Below are positions 30,766 through 42,063 of a stretch of 64,000 nt of DNA, in pieces. Position 1 is the first letter of the stretch; the number at the start of each line of letters is the position of its first letter. The position numbers and the translations under genes are program-made. Source of the DNA: Stomoxys calcitrans (taxonomy: Eukaryota > Arthropoda > Insecta > Diptera > Muscidae); NCBI RefSeq assembly GCF_963082655.1, contig NC_081556.1, positions 66,207,727-66,271,726 of the forward strand. Reading direction: 5' to 3'. The notes beneath the pieces are model-generated. The model saw only the letters and a list, made by a program, of their open reading frames with translations, was not told the origin of the DNA and made no database searches.

Positions 30766-30880
30766 TGACATCTTGACGACGAGATGGCGGATTGCACCAT
30801 ATGATTTGTGATTATTGCATAAATGACACTACCTTCAATTGTTTGGCCATGGAGTTCTATGAGCAAAATAGTAGCTAAAT
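30766..30880 (+). repeat. Right part of the MITE-like repeat
   Basis: GACGAGATGGCGGATTGCAC and CATATGATTTGTGATTATTG match the inverse of 56850-56905. Together with 27341-27501 it forms one repeat cut by the RTE-like LINE. Confidence 0.5.
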
Positions 30881-30884
30881 GTCG

Positions 30885-31330
30885 CTGGGTCAGTATAAAT
30901 TTCGCTTCGTTGATGGTTCCGTCGTTGGAGATTAGGAAGACTAAGAAGGATAAAGATTATAATGCTGAAACATCAGGCAGTGCAGTGACAAAGAACTCAA
31001 CGTCAGGCATTGCAGGGACGGTAGACTAAATACAGCCTAATAAACAGGGATCCGACGATGGAACCATTACCGACTAGGAAGACTAGGATAGGCAAAGAAC
31101 CTAATGTGATAACATCAGGCAGTGCAGTAACGGGAAACTCAATGCAGCCTAATGAGCAGGGTGCGGGCGATGAGATCATCACACACTCCCAAGAAGCTCG
31201 AGACACTCCCAAGAAGCTCGAGACAGCACGCGGAGGAAATCAGCAAGGGCAAGATTAATATTGCCTTAATTCAGGAGCCATGGACGACGCGGAACAAGGT
31301 TTTTGGACTGAACCATATCAATACTAGTGC
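30885..31330 (+). mobile_element. LOA-like LINE, copy E (ORF1 repeat and endonuclease start)
   Basis: About three units of the ORF1 C-terminal repeat (TRKTRIGKEPNVITSGSAV, SMQPNEQGAGDEIITHSQE), with AAGAAGCTCGAGACACTCCC duplicated at 31192-31224, then GKINIALIQEPWTTRNKVFG, the start of the endonuclease with its Glu intact. It breaks off into the H2 element at about 31330. Confidence 0.75.
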
Positions 31331-33020
31331 TCGGCTGTGTCATTTTGTACATTTTAGTGCATAATTGTTTCAAAAATTTTACTCACTCAACACATTCTGT
31401 AAACTGTATCCCAGTTTTGATACTTTTAGCTCAATTCGTAAAGAAAGTACCAGTTTTTATGTTTTGGTATCTAAGTGTAAGAATGTCAATATCTCCCAGT
31501 CGTTCGATATATACTCTCAAGGTGTATCTATCTGTATACCAAATTTCAGAGTTTGAGCTCTATACGTAAAGACAGTACCATTATGTTTGTTGTTATACCT
31601 AAATGTACGAATTTCAAAAATTCTTTTAGTCGCCCGCTAAATACTCCTAATGTGTATCTCTATCCAAAATTTCAGACTTCTAACTCAATCCGTTAATGAA
31701 GTACTCTTTTGTACATTTAAGTACATACATGTACAAATATTCTAAGCACTCGATATACACCGCAAGGGTTAATTGTGTTCTTATTTTAAAAGCTTAAGCT
31801 CAATCCGTAAGCAAACTACCATTTTGTACGTTTTGGTACCAAAATTACCAATTTAAAAAAATTTTGTAGTCGCTCAATATATACTATCAAGGTGTACCTG
31901 TGTCCCAAATTTTATAGCTCTATCTCAATCTGCAAAGAAAGTTCCAAATAGTGCCAATTACAGCACTTAAGTACGTTTTCTTCCACTCGTGGTATGATCA
32001 CAGCATTTCGTATTTGATACAACTTTCGTACCTTTTCTTGTCTAATTAATTTTTCCTGTATCCGTTCACTGTAAAAGTAAAGCGCTATTTTCTTACTATT
32101 TAGTATTTTTTGTTACTAAAATGTACGAATTTCAGAGCCCTAGCGAAATTCGTAAAGAAAGTACGAAATGGTATCAAATGGGGTACAAAACGTACTTTTT
32201 CTCCCGTTTCGCGTATTGTTTTTCATATTTTTTCTATCTACCCCCCTTTATTTCGAAACAACAATCATTTAAGCAAAATTGCGGAGTTCTAGCTCTACTT
32301 GGTACTTTTAAGTACAAATGTCCAAAAACTTTTTACGATTCCAAACTTATGTTATCTAGTGTACTATTGTACCAAAATTCATAGCCCTAGCTCAATTGAC
32401 AAAGAACGTACCAAATAGTATCAATTGCTGTACTAAACGTACTATTTGAACCACTTTGGGTAAAACGTCGGGAAACTTTTTTCACCACATCATATGTTTT
32501 GGACTCGCGCTTTAATTTGAATGCAAATAATTCCTCAAAATGAAAGCCGTTTAGGTACGCCTGAGCAACAAAGTCAAAATTTTTCTATCTACCCCCTTTA
32601 TTTCGCAACGAATATTTAAGCCAAGTTGCGGAGTTCTTCTAACCGTTCGCCAAGTGAAAAGTTTTCCTATTTCGTAGCTTTTTGGTACTTTTGAGTACCT
32701 AAATGTCAAAAAACCCATTAAGACGCCAACTTAGGTTAACAAGTATACTTATGTACATAGCTCTATTTCAACCACATTTGGAAACTTTTTTCACCAAATC
32801 TTATTTTTTGGAGACGCTTTCTAATTTAAACGCTGGTAATTCCTCAAAATTCTAGCCATATAGCCACAATTTTCGCACTACGTACGAATGCCACTAAATC
32901 CCGCCATATCTCGCACCTTCGACCGAAGACCAAGATTTTTGCAAAATTTCATGATATTAGCCCAGCTCAGGCGGCGGGCTTTGATCAGTCAGTCATTCCC
33001 CCGTCTACTTTATATATGGT
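31331..33020 (+). mobile_element. Helitron-like tandem-unit element H2, copy b
   Basis: Many diverged units with AAGAAAGTACCA, TTTTGGTACC(T/A)AA, GTACGAATTTCAAA and TAGTCGCTCAATATATAC. The right end GATCAGTCAGTCATTCCCCC then CTACTTTATATATGG parallels copy a (ATTCAGTCAGTCGCG..CTTTTATATATT). The left terminal ACTAGC block is missing, replaced by LOA copy E. Hydrophobic open frames here are shadows. Confidence 0.55.
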
Positions 33021-33132
33021 TCCCTTCGCTACAATCATTATTACCACCGTTTCAGTGTAAGACTTCCGAAATCCAAGTAGTCTCTCAATTTAGTTCGCCG
33101 TGGTTAACATCTTCACCCTATTTTCAACCTTG

Positions 33133-33182
33133 TTAAAGTGGTAGTCTATTATCAGACTCACTTAGACGTTTTCGTCCGCTCC
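33133..33182 (-). mobile_element. LOA 3' UTR scrap
   Basis: AGACTCACTTAGACGTTTTCG, preceded by AGTGGTAGTCTATTATC, is the LOA 3' end (compare 1099-1145). Only about 50 bases remain. It is followed at 33176 by GTCCGCTCCGCTGCACACTCC, which looks like the GC-rich tip of H1. Confidence 0.6.
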
Positions 33183-34065
33183 GCTGCACACTCCTTTACT
33201 TTTAAATTAAGAAGAGAGAAGTAGTGTTTATTGACATTAGTCTTGAATTTTTGGATGTCTCGTATTTGTGACAAACAGCCTTAAGTCAGGAATCAGGATT
33301 TGGATGAAATTGTTCATAATTTCTCCCACAACCTCCAACTCCCGTTTTATCCGACCTCCCGGCTTTACTTAGTAAGCGTCTAGAAGGCGCAATCATTATT
33401 TGATATGACCGAAATTTTGCATAATAATTTGTCCAATAAATCCCAACATTCATTCCAAGTATGGTCTGAATCCGAGTCTATTCATCACCTCGATATAATC
33501 AAATCACCCGACTTCACTTCTTCAGAATATACCGGCAGCAATTCCTAACCAAATTTTAAACAATAGGTAAAAACACATTAAGTTCGGTCGTGGGCATATT
33601 TTTTATTCTATTTTAATATAAACCTACTATATCTATATTAATGTCCAAGTATGGACCGATTAGGATCGTATTCGGTTCAGGTACCGAGAAATTTATTTAG
33701 TCACAGTTTAAAACTTCGAGGAAATCAGGTTGTAAATGAGGATTGTATGGCTTAAGATCCAAGATCTGCAAATCCATCCATATATTCAAATATAGTCTGA
33801 ACCGCGTATTGTTGGACCATTCGGATGTCAGGTGACCTAGTGCAACTCCATCCGGTAACAAATAGGGCTTTTATGAGCTTAAAACTCTAAGTATTGCCCG
33901 ATCTGGACTATATTCAGGTCGAACAATGAGGCCTAGAGTAGTTCTCTGTTCCAACTTTCAACAAAATCAGGTAACAAATAAGACTTTTATGGGCTTAAGA
34001 CCATTAATCGGCAAATCGATCTTTATAGCAGCTATATCTAAATATAGTTCGATCTGGACCAAACT
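33183..34065. repeat. S-family repeat region
   Basis: From about 33360: TCTGAATCCGAGTCTATTC, ATGGACCGATTAGGATCGTA, AATCAGGTAACAAATAAGAC and CTATATCTAAATATAGTTCGATC. These are S phrases in several diverged blocks. 33183-33360 has no recognised content. Confidence 0.55.
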
Positions 34066-34309
34066 CTTTGCGGATGTCGACAGGATGCCACTGTCGTTTT
34101 TGCCGCTTTGGTAAATTTTTGTATTCCTTGAACCGCTTGTAATACACATTCCCATATACATCGGTTTTTCTATGACGTGCTCTGTTAAAATGTCTGCGAA
34201 CCTCTTTCCCAATATTGCGAATCTTCCCGGTCATCTAGGGTTTTTCTTGAACTGATTTCCGTTCCCGTAGAATACAACCACTAAATGTGGTGAGAATTCG
34301 CATCGCACC

Positions 34310-34748
34310 CTATAGAACCTCGTTTACTGTCTGTTTTGCTTTCCTCACCAACCGTTGCAGCTCTGACGTGGGTGACGGTGGCGGTGTCGGGAAGTCGAAA
34401 GGCAGATAAAGTGATGCCAGGTAGTTCCACCGTACCTCTGTCTCACCACAGTAGCATCCGACGTTGACAACTCTGGGGAAAATACATAATTTAAATTTTG
34501 TGACAAATAATGCAGGTCCTCGGCCGAGTACCAGTGTTAGCATAGAATAATTGGTAGTTGATATGGTTCAGTCCAGAAACTTTGTTCCGGGTCATCCTTG
34601 GCTCCTGAATTAAGGCAATACGAAACTTTCCCATGCTGATTTTCTCCATCAGAGCGTGTGTAGCAGTCTCGCTTCGGTGGAGGTTTATCTGGATTACCTC
34701 AATCATTGGTCCTCCAGTAGATGGGCATCTTGGGAGTAGGTGATTCAT
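34310..34748 (-). pseudogene. LOA ORF2 endonuclease start, copy F
   Basis: The frame starting near 34748 carries MIEVIQINLHRSETATHALM (with the Asn of QINLHR), GKFRIALIQEPRMTRNKVSG (catalytic Glu in QEP) and FYANTGTRPRTCIICH. After a frameshift at 34491-34540, the second frame gives LASLYLPFDFPTPP and LQRLVRKAKQTVNEV. It is the best-preserved view of the ORF2 N-terminus in the window. Confidence 0.8.
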
Positions 34749-35100
34749 TAGACTGCATTGACTTTCGTGTCACTGCTCTGCCTGCTGTTTTCGTATAAGG
34801 TTCTTTGCCTATTTTTGTCTTCCGAATCTGCGTCGGGTGCCTGTTCGTTAGGCTGCTTTGAGTTTCCCGTCCCTGTACTGCGTGATGTTTCAGTAATTGG
34901 ATCTTTGCCTATATTAGTCTTCCAAATCTAATGTGAATGGGCTTCTTGGGAGTAGGTGATGGTACCATGTCAGCTCCATGTTCGTTAGGCTTCATTGAGA
35001 CTCCTGTCCTAACCTAACCTAACCTAGTCTTGTCGTCAGCCCCCTGTTCCTTAGGTATTAAGTCACCATCCACTGCACGGCTTGATGTCTCAGAATAAGG
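34740..35100 (-). repeat. ORF1 C-terminal tandem repeats, copy F
   Basis: Three to four units, inverse of those at 18310-18960 (GTTCGTTAGGCTGC, CACTGC(T/A)CTGC(C/G)TG, TTTGCCTAT.TT.GTCTTCC). A CCTAACCTAACCTAACC stretch at 35008-35026 replaces part of one unit, looking like a LOA 3' tail motif inserted or copied into the array. Confidence 0.65.
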
Positions 35101-35340
35101 ATTTCTGCCTTGCTCCCGTAGTGAGCCGTGCCTTTAGTATTAGCCAAACTCTACGGTGACTTGATCAATGCCAACCACAAGGAGAGTTCCTTCCTCCTTC
35201 TCTTCCCTCTGGAAGCCCAAGAATTCCAACAAACGATCCGTTGCTAATTTACTGCCCCGTCTCTTAATGAACACCGTCGCATTTGTGAGCTGGGGGATGT
35301 CCATCTTTCTCACCCAGGGAGCGTGGATACCTCTGACGAG

Positions 35341-35962
35341 CTATTCGACGGCGTCAACACATTCCGCCGAAGCAAAACGTAGTCTATAGATGTCCCCTCT
35401 AAATTCGCAGCTCACCTTTTGGGGTGAACCCTCTACAGAGTTCCACACATGTTCGAAAATCCGCTCGTTAACCAGATCCTCCACTTGGGACCGATGAACT
35501 GGTAAAATCCTACCGGATGCACAGCCTATATTGATGACTGCATAAGTCAGCTCATCTCTGTTGTGCTTCCTTGCCACTATGGCGTGACCTGATTCTCGTT
35601 CCAGCATCCGTAGAAGTGCTTGGAATGTCAGTTCTATCCCTTCCAGCATCCTGCACTTTCGCCCGATTGCACTGCGGGTACATACTCCTCTGTCACCTTC
35701 GTCGTGTCCAGGATCGCTTTCTCGGTCTGCTTGTGAGCTTAACAAAGCGATTGCTCACTTCTGCCGTCATCCCGCTGCTCTCATCTCTCGATTCGGCTGC
35801 GATGACTGTTTCATTGACACTGTCGATGTCTGAATCCGAGTAGGAAACACCACCTTTACTTAAAGGCTGGGGACGAACTGTGCATGCCTCTGGCTTACAC
35901 GTCTCTTCCTCATTAATTAGTCTGACGACTAGTTGTGCGCTTGAAGCATTACTCTCGACCAC
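35341..35962 (-). pseudogene. LOA ORF1, copy F
   Basis: Minus-strand frames: 35962-35693 with VESNASSAQLVVRLINEEET, PEACTVRPQPLSKGGVSYSD and DEGSSGM-like SRDESSGMTAEVSN; and 35745-35341 with ARKHNRDELTYAVINIGCAS, GRILPVHRSQVEDLVNERIF and FRGDIYRLRFASAECVDAV. Same domain order as copy C (acidic linker, then DUF4780-like part). Frame changes near 35700 and 35340. Confidence 0.75.
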
Positions 35963-36000
35963 AGGTGCTTAGGCGCCCACACCTATAGGAGGGTAGAACA

Positions 36001-36429
36001 ACAACAACTTTTTACGTTGAAATAGATATTTGTAATCGAATCTTGCTGGGACACCATCTGCCAGTGGCAAGAGTAGCAATAGAGTTGACGAAAGAAGAGT
36101 TCGTTTATCCGTTTCTGAATCTATTTCTGAAATGCGTGGTGAAATTACGTTGTCTATTGAAAATGAGCTCTAGAAATTAGTTCAGGGGTTAAATTAAATA
36201 GAAGTGCTACCTATTGATAATTCAAATCCAGTGATAAGTTGTAGATCAGTCAGAAATATAGGCTTGAACAGTCCTGAGCAGATTATGAATACAACCCGTA
36301 ATTGGAAATAATCTTTCTCAGGTTTAAATAAGGATATACCAGTCTAAGTATTTATCTATAGGGTGAATATTATGACCACCTATGTGAAACTATGATTCGC
36401 ATCCTTTGATTGGAGATACGGCACGAATT
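36001..36429. other. Gene-free stretch
   Basis: AT-rich with no recognised repeat. GAATCTTGCTGGGACACCAT at 36041 may belong to the LOA 5' region, otherwise nothing is supported. Confidence 0.35.
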
Positions 36430-36795
36430 GCTACATTTGGGAATATCTTGTGTTTCTAAACTTCGAGAAAAAGTGCAACATAAGGACCATACGACAGGTT
36501 CAGAGAACATGTTATCTTGGCATAGGCGGAGCAATGAGGACCACGCCCACTAGGGTACTGGAGACTATTCTAGATATCAGACCCATTGACATACAGATTA
36601 AGTGTGAGGCAGCCACTGCGGCTATGAGACTAAGTAGCACGGATTTCCTAACTTAGCATTTTCTTTTTAGAGGTTACCTTATAGTTTTTAGATCGCACAA
36701 CCAACCCCGAATACAGGCTTAGGTGTATGTCCATAGTGGCATAGGGCGGATTAATATCTGCACCCCCTTTTCAATCTAACCTAACCTTCTTAATT
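36430..36795 (+). mobile_element. LINE 'B' fragment with 3' end, plus strand
   Basis: The frame 36450-36656 reads RTIRQVQRTCYLGIGGAMRT and TPTRVLETILDIRPIDIQIK, the post-RT thumb region (VQR..CL.I.GA.RTTPT is common to RNase H LINEs). It then jumps to the 3' UTR (TTTTTAGAGGTTACCTTATAG, GGATTAATATCTGCACCCCC, TCTAACCTAACC). RNase H is deleted in between. Confidence 0.7.
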
Positions 36796-37199
36796 TCGAA
36801 AATCGGTTAGAAAACACGAAAAGTTTGTCACAGAGATTCAAGCAGCAAATAAATGGGACCGATATCGAGACAGCGGCCAAGTACCTGAAGTTTATAGTGA
36901 GGAGCTGCAAGACAATGACGATTCTGAGGATGGTGATGTGATGGAAGTCCACCGAGAAGTTTAATGTTGGAATTGTCATGCCATACATATAAGTCTTGCC
37001 TGAAGGACAGAAAGACTTCCTACTATGGTTGTGGTCTAATCAATACTTATTGGCCTACTTTTCCTATATGCGGCGATTCGGGAATTGTCACGAGTGGTGT
37101 CCCTCAAAAGAAGAGAGGACATCCGTCACCATATTTAAATAAATACATATTTTATCTCACATTTGGATTCAAAACCAATACAAGACATAGACCATAAGA
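36796..37199. other. Unassigned stretch with short acidic frame
   Basis: The plus strand reads DRYRDSGQVPEVYSEELQDN and DDSEDGDVMEVHREV before a stop near 36963. It might be a scrap of a transposase or gag C-terminus, but I cannot assign it. No other feature. Confidence 0.25.
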
Positions 37200-37440
37200 A
37201 GTAGAGCCCATATGGTAGTACGTTACATCTTCGTGCCTAATTTCGCGGATCGATTGACAAATGGCAATAATATTGCGGTATTGGTTCAAATTGGACTAAC
37301 ATATATATGGGAGCTATATCCAAATCTGAACCAACACCACAAATTAACATGGACAGAAAAAAAGACAGACAGACGGACGGACGGGCAGACACACAGATAG
37401 ACAAACGTATGGAAAGACAGACGGACGAACGGTATATTTG
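37200..37440. repeat. S-family repeat, short
   Basis: CAAATTGGACTAACATATATATGGGAGCT, TATATCCAAATCTGAACCAA and GACAGACGGACGGACGGGCA are S phrases. 37441-37900 after it holds no gene, only GGAGCGG-rich (37480-37560) and AT-rich parts. Confidence 0.55.
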
Positions 37441-37899
37441 TTAAGGAATCTATCTCTCTGCCTTGCACGACTAGGGATTCGGAGCGGAGCAGAGTAGGTC
37501 TATTTTTGTCAGAGCGGGGGTGGTGCGGAGGCAAACATTTTTACCCCGGAGCGGAGCGGTTTCCAATCTAAAAATCCACTCCCACAAAATAATTGTTATT
37601 TTTGGCGAAGTAAAACAAAAATTTAAAACTATTAAACTAACATGAGATAACTTTAGAGTTAACTTTCGTTAAATTGTTATCGAAAACATATCAGAGAACA
37701 GATTTGTACCTTTTTTGTACTTTTTAATTTCGTCTTAAAGTGAAAACGAGGTAAGTGCGGTACGGCCAACTCCTGTTTACCATATACCATTGATAGCATT
37801 TCTCAAGTTCTTTTTATAGGCAGAAACTTAAAAGGATCAACCAACAAAAACCATGCATTTTTATATCCACCGCCTAGGAAAGGAGGAATATTCATTTAC

Positions 37900-37927
37900 A
37901 ATATATATATATATATATATATATATT
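37900..37927. repeat. (AT)n microsatellite
   Basis: About 13 uninterrupted AT dinucleotides. Confidence 0.85.
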
Positions 37928-37959
37928 TCTGTCTGTTGTTATTACGCTACAGCCTTCAA

Positions 37960-38636
37960 AAATTAAGATATTGAGCTACAGTTTGGCATAGATTGGTATT
38001 TTGTCTATACACATTTTTAGAGCAAAATCGGATCTTATTTCGATGTAGCTGCCACATAGACCGATCTCCCGGTTCAGGATCTTAAGCCCATTAAAGGCGC
38101 ATTTATTATCCGATTTCGTTGAAATTATAAACCGCGAGTTGTACTAAGTCCCCCGATACTCAAACCGAAAATGGTTCATATTAAGCCATAATTAGATAAA
38201 GCTGTCATATAGACCGACCTACCGATTTAAGGGTGTATTTATCATCCGATTTTGTTGAAAATTAGAACAGTGACATCCACAACGAGTTTGGTCCAGATCA
38301 AACTATATTAAGATATAGCTGCCATATAGACCAATCTGCCAATAAAGGGTCTTAAGCATATAAAAGATCTGAACAGTGTCCAGATCCGACCATATTTAGA
38401 TATATCTTTATTATAGACCGATCTGCCGAAATAGGGTTTTACGCCCATAAAAGCCCGACTTGTTACCCGATTTCGCTTAAATTTGCAACAGGGAGTTACA
38501 CCAGGCGACCTGAATATAGTCCAGATCGGACCCTATATAGATGTAGCTGTCTTATAGACCGATCTGCAGAAATAGGGTTTTAAGCTCATAAAAGACTTGT
38601 TACCCGATTTCGCTGAAAATTAAAACAGTGAGTACT
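37960..38636. repeat. S-family repeat, left part, cut by RTE
   Basis: At least four tandem-like blocks: GATGTAGCTGCCACATAGACC, AGATAAAGCTGTCATATAGACC, AAGATATAGCTGCCATATAGACC and AGATGTAGCTGTCTTATAGACC, each followed by GATCTGCC/GAAATAGGG-type wording. The S sequence resumes at 41761, on the other side of the RTE-like LINE. Confidence 0.65.
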
Positions 38637-38649
38637 TTACTTTAATTGG

Positions 38650-38997
38650 CTATGACAGAACAATTGTTCCACTAGCCGAACGTAGAATAGCGTTCCAAGC
38701 ACCTACATCTTCTGCGCTCATTCTAAAATCTCCAACACCAAGTTTCCATCGGCCTTTTGGTCTTCCCGGTTTGCGTGTAGCACCGTGTTTGCCTTCAAAA
38801 GACTTCCTTGCTGGAGCTTCTTCATCCATTCTGACAACATGACCTAGCCAACGCAGCCGTTGCATTTTGATGCGTGTAACTATGCTATCGTTGTCATACT
38901 GCTCATACAGCTTGTGGTTTATACGTCGCCTATGTTCTCCATTAACGCAAACTGGTCCATATATTTTACGAAGAATTTTTTCGCTCAAACTCTCCAA
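38650..38997 (-). pseudogene. RTE-like C-terminal domain, minus strand copy
   Basis: KILRKIYGPVCVNGEHRRRI, SIVTRIKMQRLRWLGHVVRM, EEAPARKSFEGKHGATRKPG and RPKGRWKLGVGDFRMSAED. The conserved tail of the family, including a basic RKPGRP stretch reminiscent of an AT-hook. Nearly intact in this piece. Confidence 0.85.
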
Positions 38998-39038
38998 GCA
39001 CTGCCTAATCTGCTTTCACAAGTACCCGTGCTTCAGAA

Positions 39039-39960
39039 TCATATAACAAAGTAGCATCTGTTTGCCAGCGTTATTCTTTGCTTTATCTCAAAACTGGTTT
39101 CATTCGTTTCGGTTACTGCGGTACCGAGGTAGAAAAAGTTACTGTCTATCTCAACATTGTGGTTCCCAACATTCTCCATTTTCTTTATTTGATCGGTTGT
39201 ACAGGACGTTTTGGGAGTTGAATCCATACATTTCATCTTATCTCCATTTACTGCCAGACTCATTTTCACTGACTCTTTTTCGATTCTTTCAAAGGCTGAC
39301 CCACCTATGATGTCGATGTCGTCGGCATAGGCGAGTAGCATGTGTTCTCTTGTGACTACTGCGCCATACCCATTCACATCTGCATCTCGTATAATCTTCT
39401 TCAGCAGGATATTAAAGAGATCACACGATGGGCTGTCTCCTTGTCTGAAATCTCGTTTGGTATTAAATGGTTCCGAGAGATTCTTTCCTATTCTTATTGA
39501 GGAACACGTATCAGCAAGTGTAATCTTGCAAATTCTTATTAATTTTGCTGGGAAACCAAACTCACACATGGCTTGAAATACCTTTGAACGTAAAGGGGTA
39601 TCAAAACCGGCTTTGTAGTCAACCAAGAGATGGTAGGTGTTCAATTATCTCATTGACTTTAGGTTTTAATCTTTCACACAGCATATTTTGTATGCGATGC
39701 GGTGGAGACTTAGTCCTCTGCAGTTGGCACATTCCGTCTTGTCTCCTTTCTTGTGTATGGGTGTGCTGAGATTCCAATCATCGGATATGGGTTCTTCTAC
39801 ACAAATTGGCCAGACAAGCTTATGCATACGCCTTATCAGCGTGTCGCCTCCGGTCTTAAATAGTTCAGCGGGTAACCCGTCGACTCCTGCTGCCTTGTTG
39901 TTCTTTAGTCGGGTCGCAGCTACTTGGACCTCATTCTGATTAGGAGGTAAACATATTATA
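39039..39960 (-). pseudogene. RTE-like reverse transcriptase, minus strand copy
   Basis: The 201-residue frame 39644-39039 reads NTYHLLVDYKAGFDTPLRSK (first catalytic Asp in VDYKAGFDT), NTKRDFRQGDSPSCDLFNIL, HMLLAYADDIDIIGGSAFER and VGNHNVEIDSNFFYLGTAVT. Upstream (39960-39650) the fingers (NN.AA(G/E)VDGLPAELFKTGGD-type wording) are readable in other frames. Both catalytic blocks survive, but the protein is split by frame changes near 39645. Confidence 0.85.
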
Positions 39961-40012
39961 CTATCATCATTGATTGGTTCTGCGGTATCCTCTTCGCCGC
40001 CAATGTCGGATA

Positions 40013-41432
40013 CTAGCAGTTGGGTAAAATGCTATCAGTTACCAGATTTTTTTCTTTGTCTCTGCAGCAGGATGTGCCTGCACCAAAGCCATCGGTTTGT
40101 TGTTTTAATCTTTGGTAGGATTTCCGGACTTCATTCTGACTCCTATATTCCTCAATTTGCTCGCACTCACGACTTTCCATTTCCTTATTCTTTCTGCGGA
40201 ATAGACGTTTCTCTTCTCTCCTTTTCTTCCGATACCTCTCCTTCATCTGGCGCGTTGCTACTGATTGCAGGGTTGCTCTATATGCCGCATTCTTGGCATC
40301 ATCAGTAGCATCTCGACACTCTTGGTAGTACCATGGGTTTCTTGGAGGAGGCTTTCGGTACTCAAGTACGGATTTCGCATCATTTTCCATTGAGTGGGCA
40401 ATAGTTTGCCACTGCGCCATTATATCATCGGAACAAGGAGTGCTTCCATTAAGCAGTTAGGTCAGTCGAGTTGAGTATGCCATTGTCATCTGTTGTGTTT
40501 TCAGCTTTTCAATGTCCAGCTTCCGTGCATTGGATGAATGGATGAATGCCTTCCATCTATCACAACGTGATCAATTTGGTTCCTCGTGTTTTGATCGGGT
40601 GACAGCCATGTTGCTTTATGAATATATTTATGTTGAAATCTGGTGCTACCAACTACCATGTTTTTTGTCGCGGCGAAATCTATAAGCCTCAACCCATTAC
40701 TGGACGTTATCTCGTAGAGGCTAAACTGTAGGACCCAAAATGTCTTCCTTCCCTATGTTCGCATTAATAATCTCCCAGAACGATTTTAATATCATGGGCG
40801 GGGCAGCGGTCATATTCTCTCTCTAGGCGATCGTAGAAAATATGCTCGGTCTGCTCGTCCTTGTCTTCCGTCAGGTAATGGGTACAAATAAAGCTGATGT
40901 TGACGAATTTGGTTGTTATGCGGATTGTGGCTACCGTCGCATCCATCGGAGTAAATCATGAGACAAGGTGTTTCAGTCTCCGACTAACCACAAATCCACA
41001 GCCAAATTCATGCCTCATGTTATGGCAGCTATAGTATAGTTCGTCACCGTTTGGTGTTGTAGTGACGCCATTCCCAGTTCATCGCACTTCCTGCAAGGAG
41101 GTAATATCAGCCTTGTGCTTCTCTAATCCATCCGCCAGCGCGCATACTGCACCTTCTCTATAAAGGGTGCGGACATTCCAGGTGCAGATCCGCAAAACAT
41201 GGTCCTTTTTTCGTCGGCGTAGGTTTTCATTGTTGGGGGGATCCGTTTTTACTATTCCTTTGTTTCTCGTAGTAGTTCTCATAGTTTTACGGGGGCGGGT
41301 TACTGGGCCAGCGCTCCTACCGCATGGGTTTTGTGGGATTGCACATGTATCCCTCGTTGTGGCGAGCCGCTTGCTCCAAGAACCGATGCTCGCTTCCACC
41401 CGCCCCTGGGAACATACGCTGATGTTGACCAT
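40013..41432 (-). pseudogene. RTE-like endonuclease region, minus strand copy
   Basis: Frames: 41432-41079 (VLRICTWNVRTLYREGAVCA, EKHKADITSLQEVR with catalytic Asn and Glu), 40946-40764 (ICTHYLTEDKDEQTEHIFYD, HDIKIVLGDY), 40692-40501 (NQIDHVVIDGRHSSIHPMHG), and 40420-40013 (KPPPRNPWYYQECRDATDDA). As in the plus-strand copy, the C-terminal SDH block is missing through a deletion after DGRH. The N-terminal wording up to 41432 also covers the 5' region shared with SINEs. Confidence 0.8.
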
Positions 41433-41760
41433 TGGTTATTTGAAGGTGCCAATAACACGCCTTGTCATCTCGAGTATCATTGGCACTCAGTATTTTATTA
41501 AGAGCCAGTGCCACTTGACTCCATACTGAGAATCTCCTCCGGAAAATCACAGACTGCCCGCTGCCACATTTGCAGCTACTCCACATAAAACCGTAGCTTT
41601 CCACCATTCGCAACTTGTGGACGCGACCGGTAGCTTTCAGTTAAACTTCCTGTGGTAATGATGGACACTACACAAGCTTTTCAATGAAATGGTTGTTAAA
41701 TAAATGATTGTCAAAGTTCCAGCCAGTGTGCTCATACTTTTCCCGTGTCGGCCGGTAAGT

Positions 41761-42063
41761 TGCACTGGACCTCTAATTGTCCGAACTGAACATATTCCAG
41801 ATAGGACCTAATTCGGATGTAGCTGCTATATAGACCAATCTACCAATTGATGGTCTTAAGCCCATGAAAAGTAGTATTATTCTCTGCCATATGGACCGAT
41901 CCAGAGATCTGGGATCTTGAGCTATAAAATCCTCAATTATCAGTTTTCAGTTTTCCTTGAAGTTTTAAACTATATATACGGTTCCTGAACCGAATTTGTC
42001 CAAATCGGCCCATGCTTGGACATTAATATGGATATAGTAGGTTTATAATAAAAAAGGATAATA
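41761..42063. repeat. S-family repeat, right part
   Basis: CAGATAGGACCTAATTCGGATG, TAGCTGCTATATAGACCAATC and AATCGGCCCATGCTTGGACATT. It continues the S repeat left of the RTE-like LINE and stops at the T2 element. Confidence 0.6.

Larger units (their letters stand above)
34070..36000 (-). mobile_element. LOA-like LINE, copy F (ORF1 to endonuclease)
   Basis: On the minus strand: the 5' part begins near 36000 (CTACCCTCCTATAGGTGTGG in inverse), ORF1 runs from 35962 to about 35110, the tandem C-terminal repeats from 35100 to 34740, and the endonuclease from 34748 to about 34270, followed by the linker (WMTGKIRNIGKEVRRHFNRA wording is nearly continuous at 34234-34060). RT and 3' end are absent. 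It is the mirror of copy C without the T1 insertion. Confidence 0.8.
38637..41760 (-). mobile_element. RTE-like LINE, near full-length, minus strand
   Basis: About 3.1 kb. On the minus strand the 5' region starts near 41755 (TACCGGCCGACACGGGAAAAG), the endonuclease frame is 41432-41079 onward, the RT 39970-39039 and the C-terminus 38997-38650, ending in GCCAATTAAAGTAAAGTA near 38637. Same family as 27502-30751; ends agree. Several frameshifts make it dead, yet the palm motif YADD is intact. Confidence 0.85.

Noticed and set aside
36796..36990. Real host exon with an acidic C-terminus
   Set aside because: No splice sites or homolog recognised, short, and directly adjacent to a LINE 3' end; listed only as unassigned.
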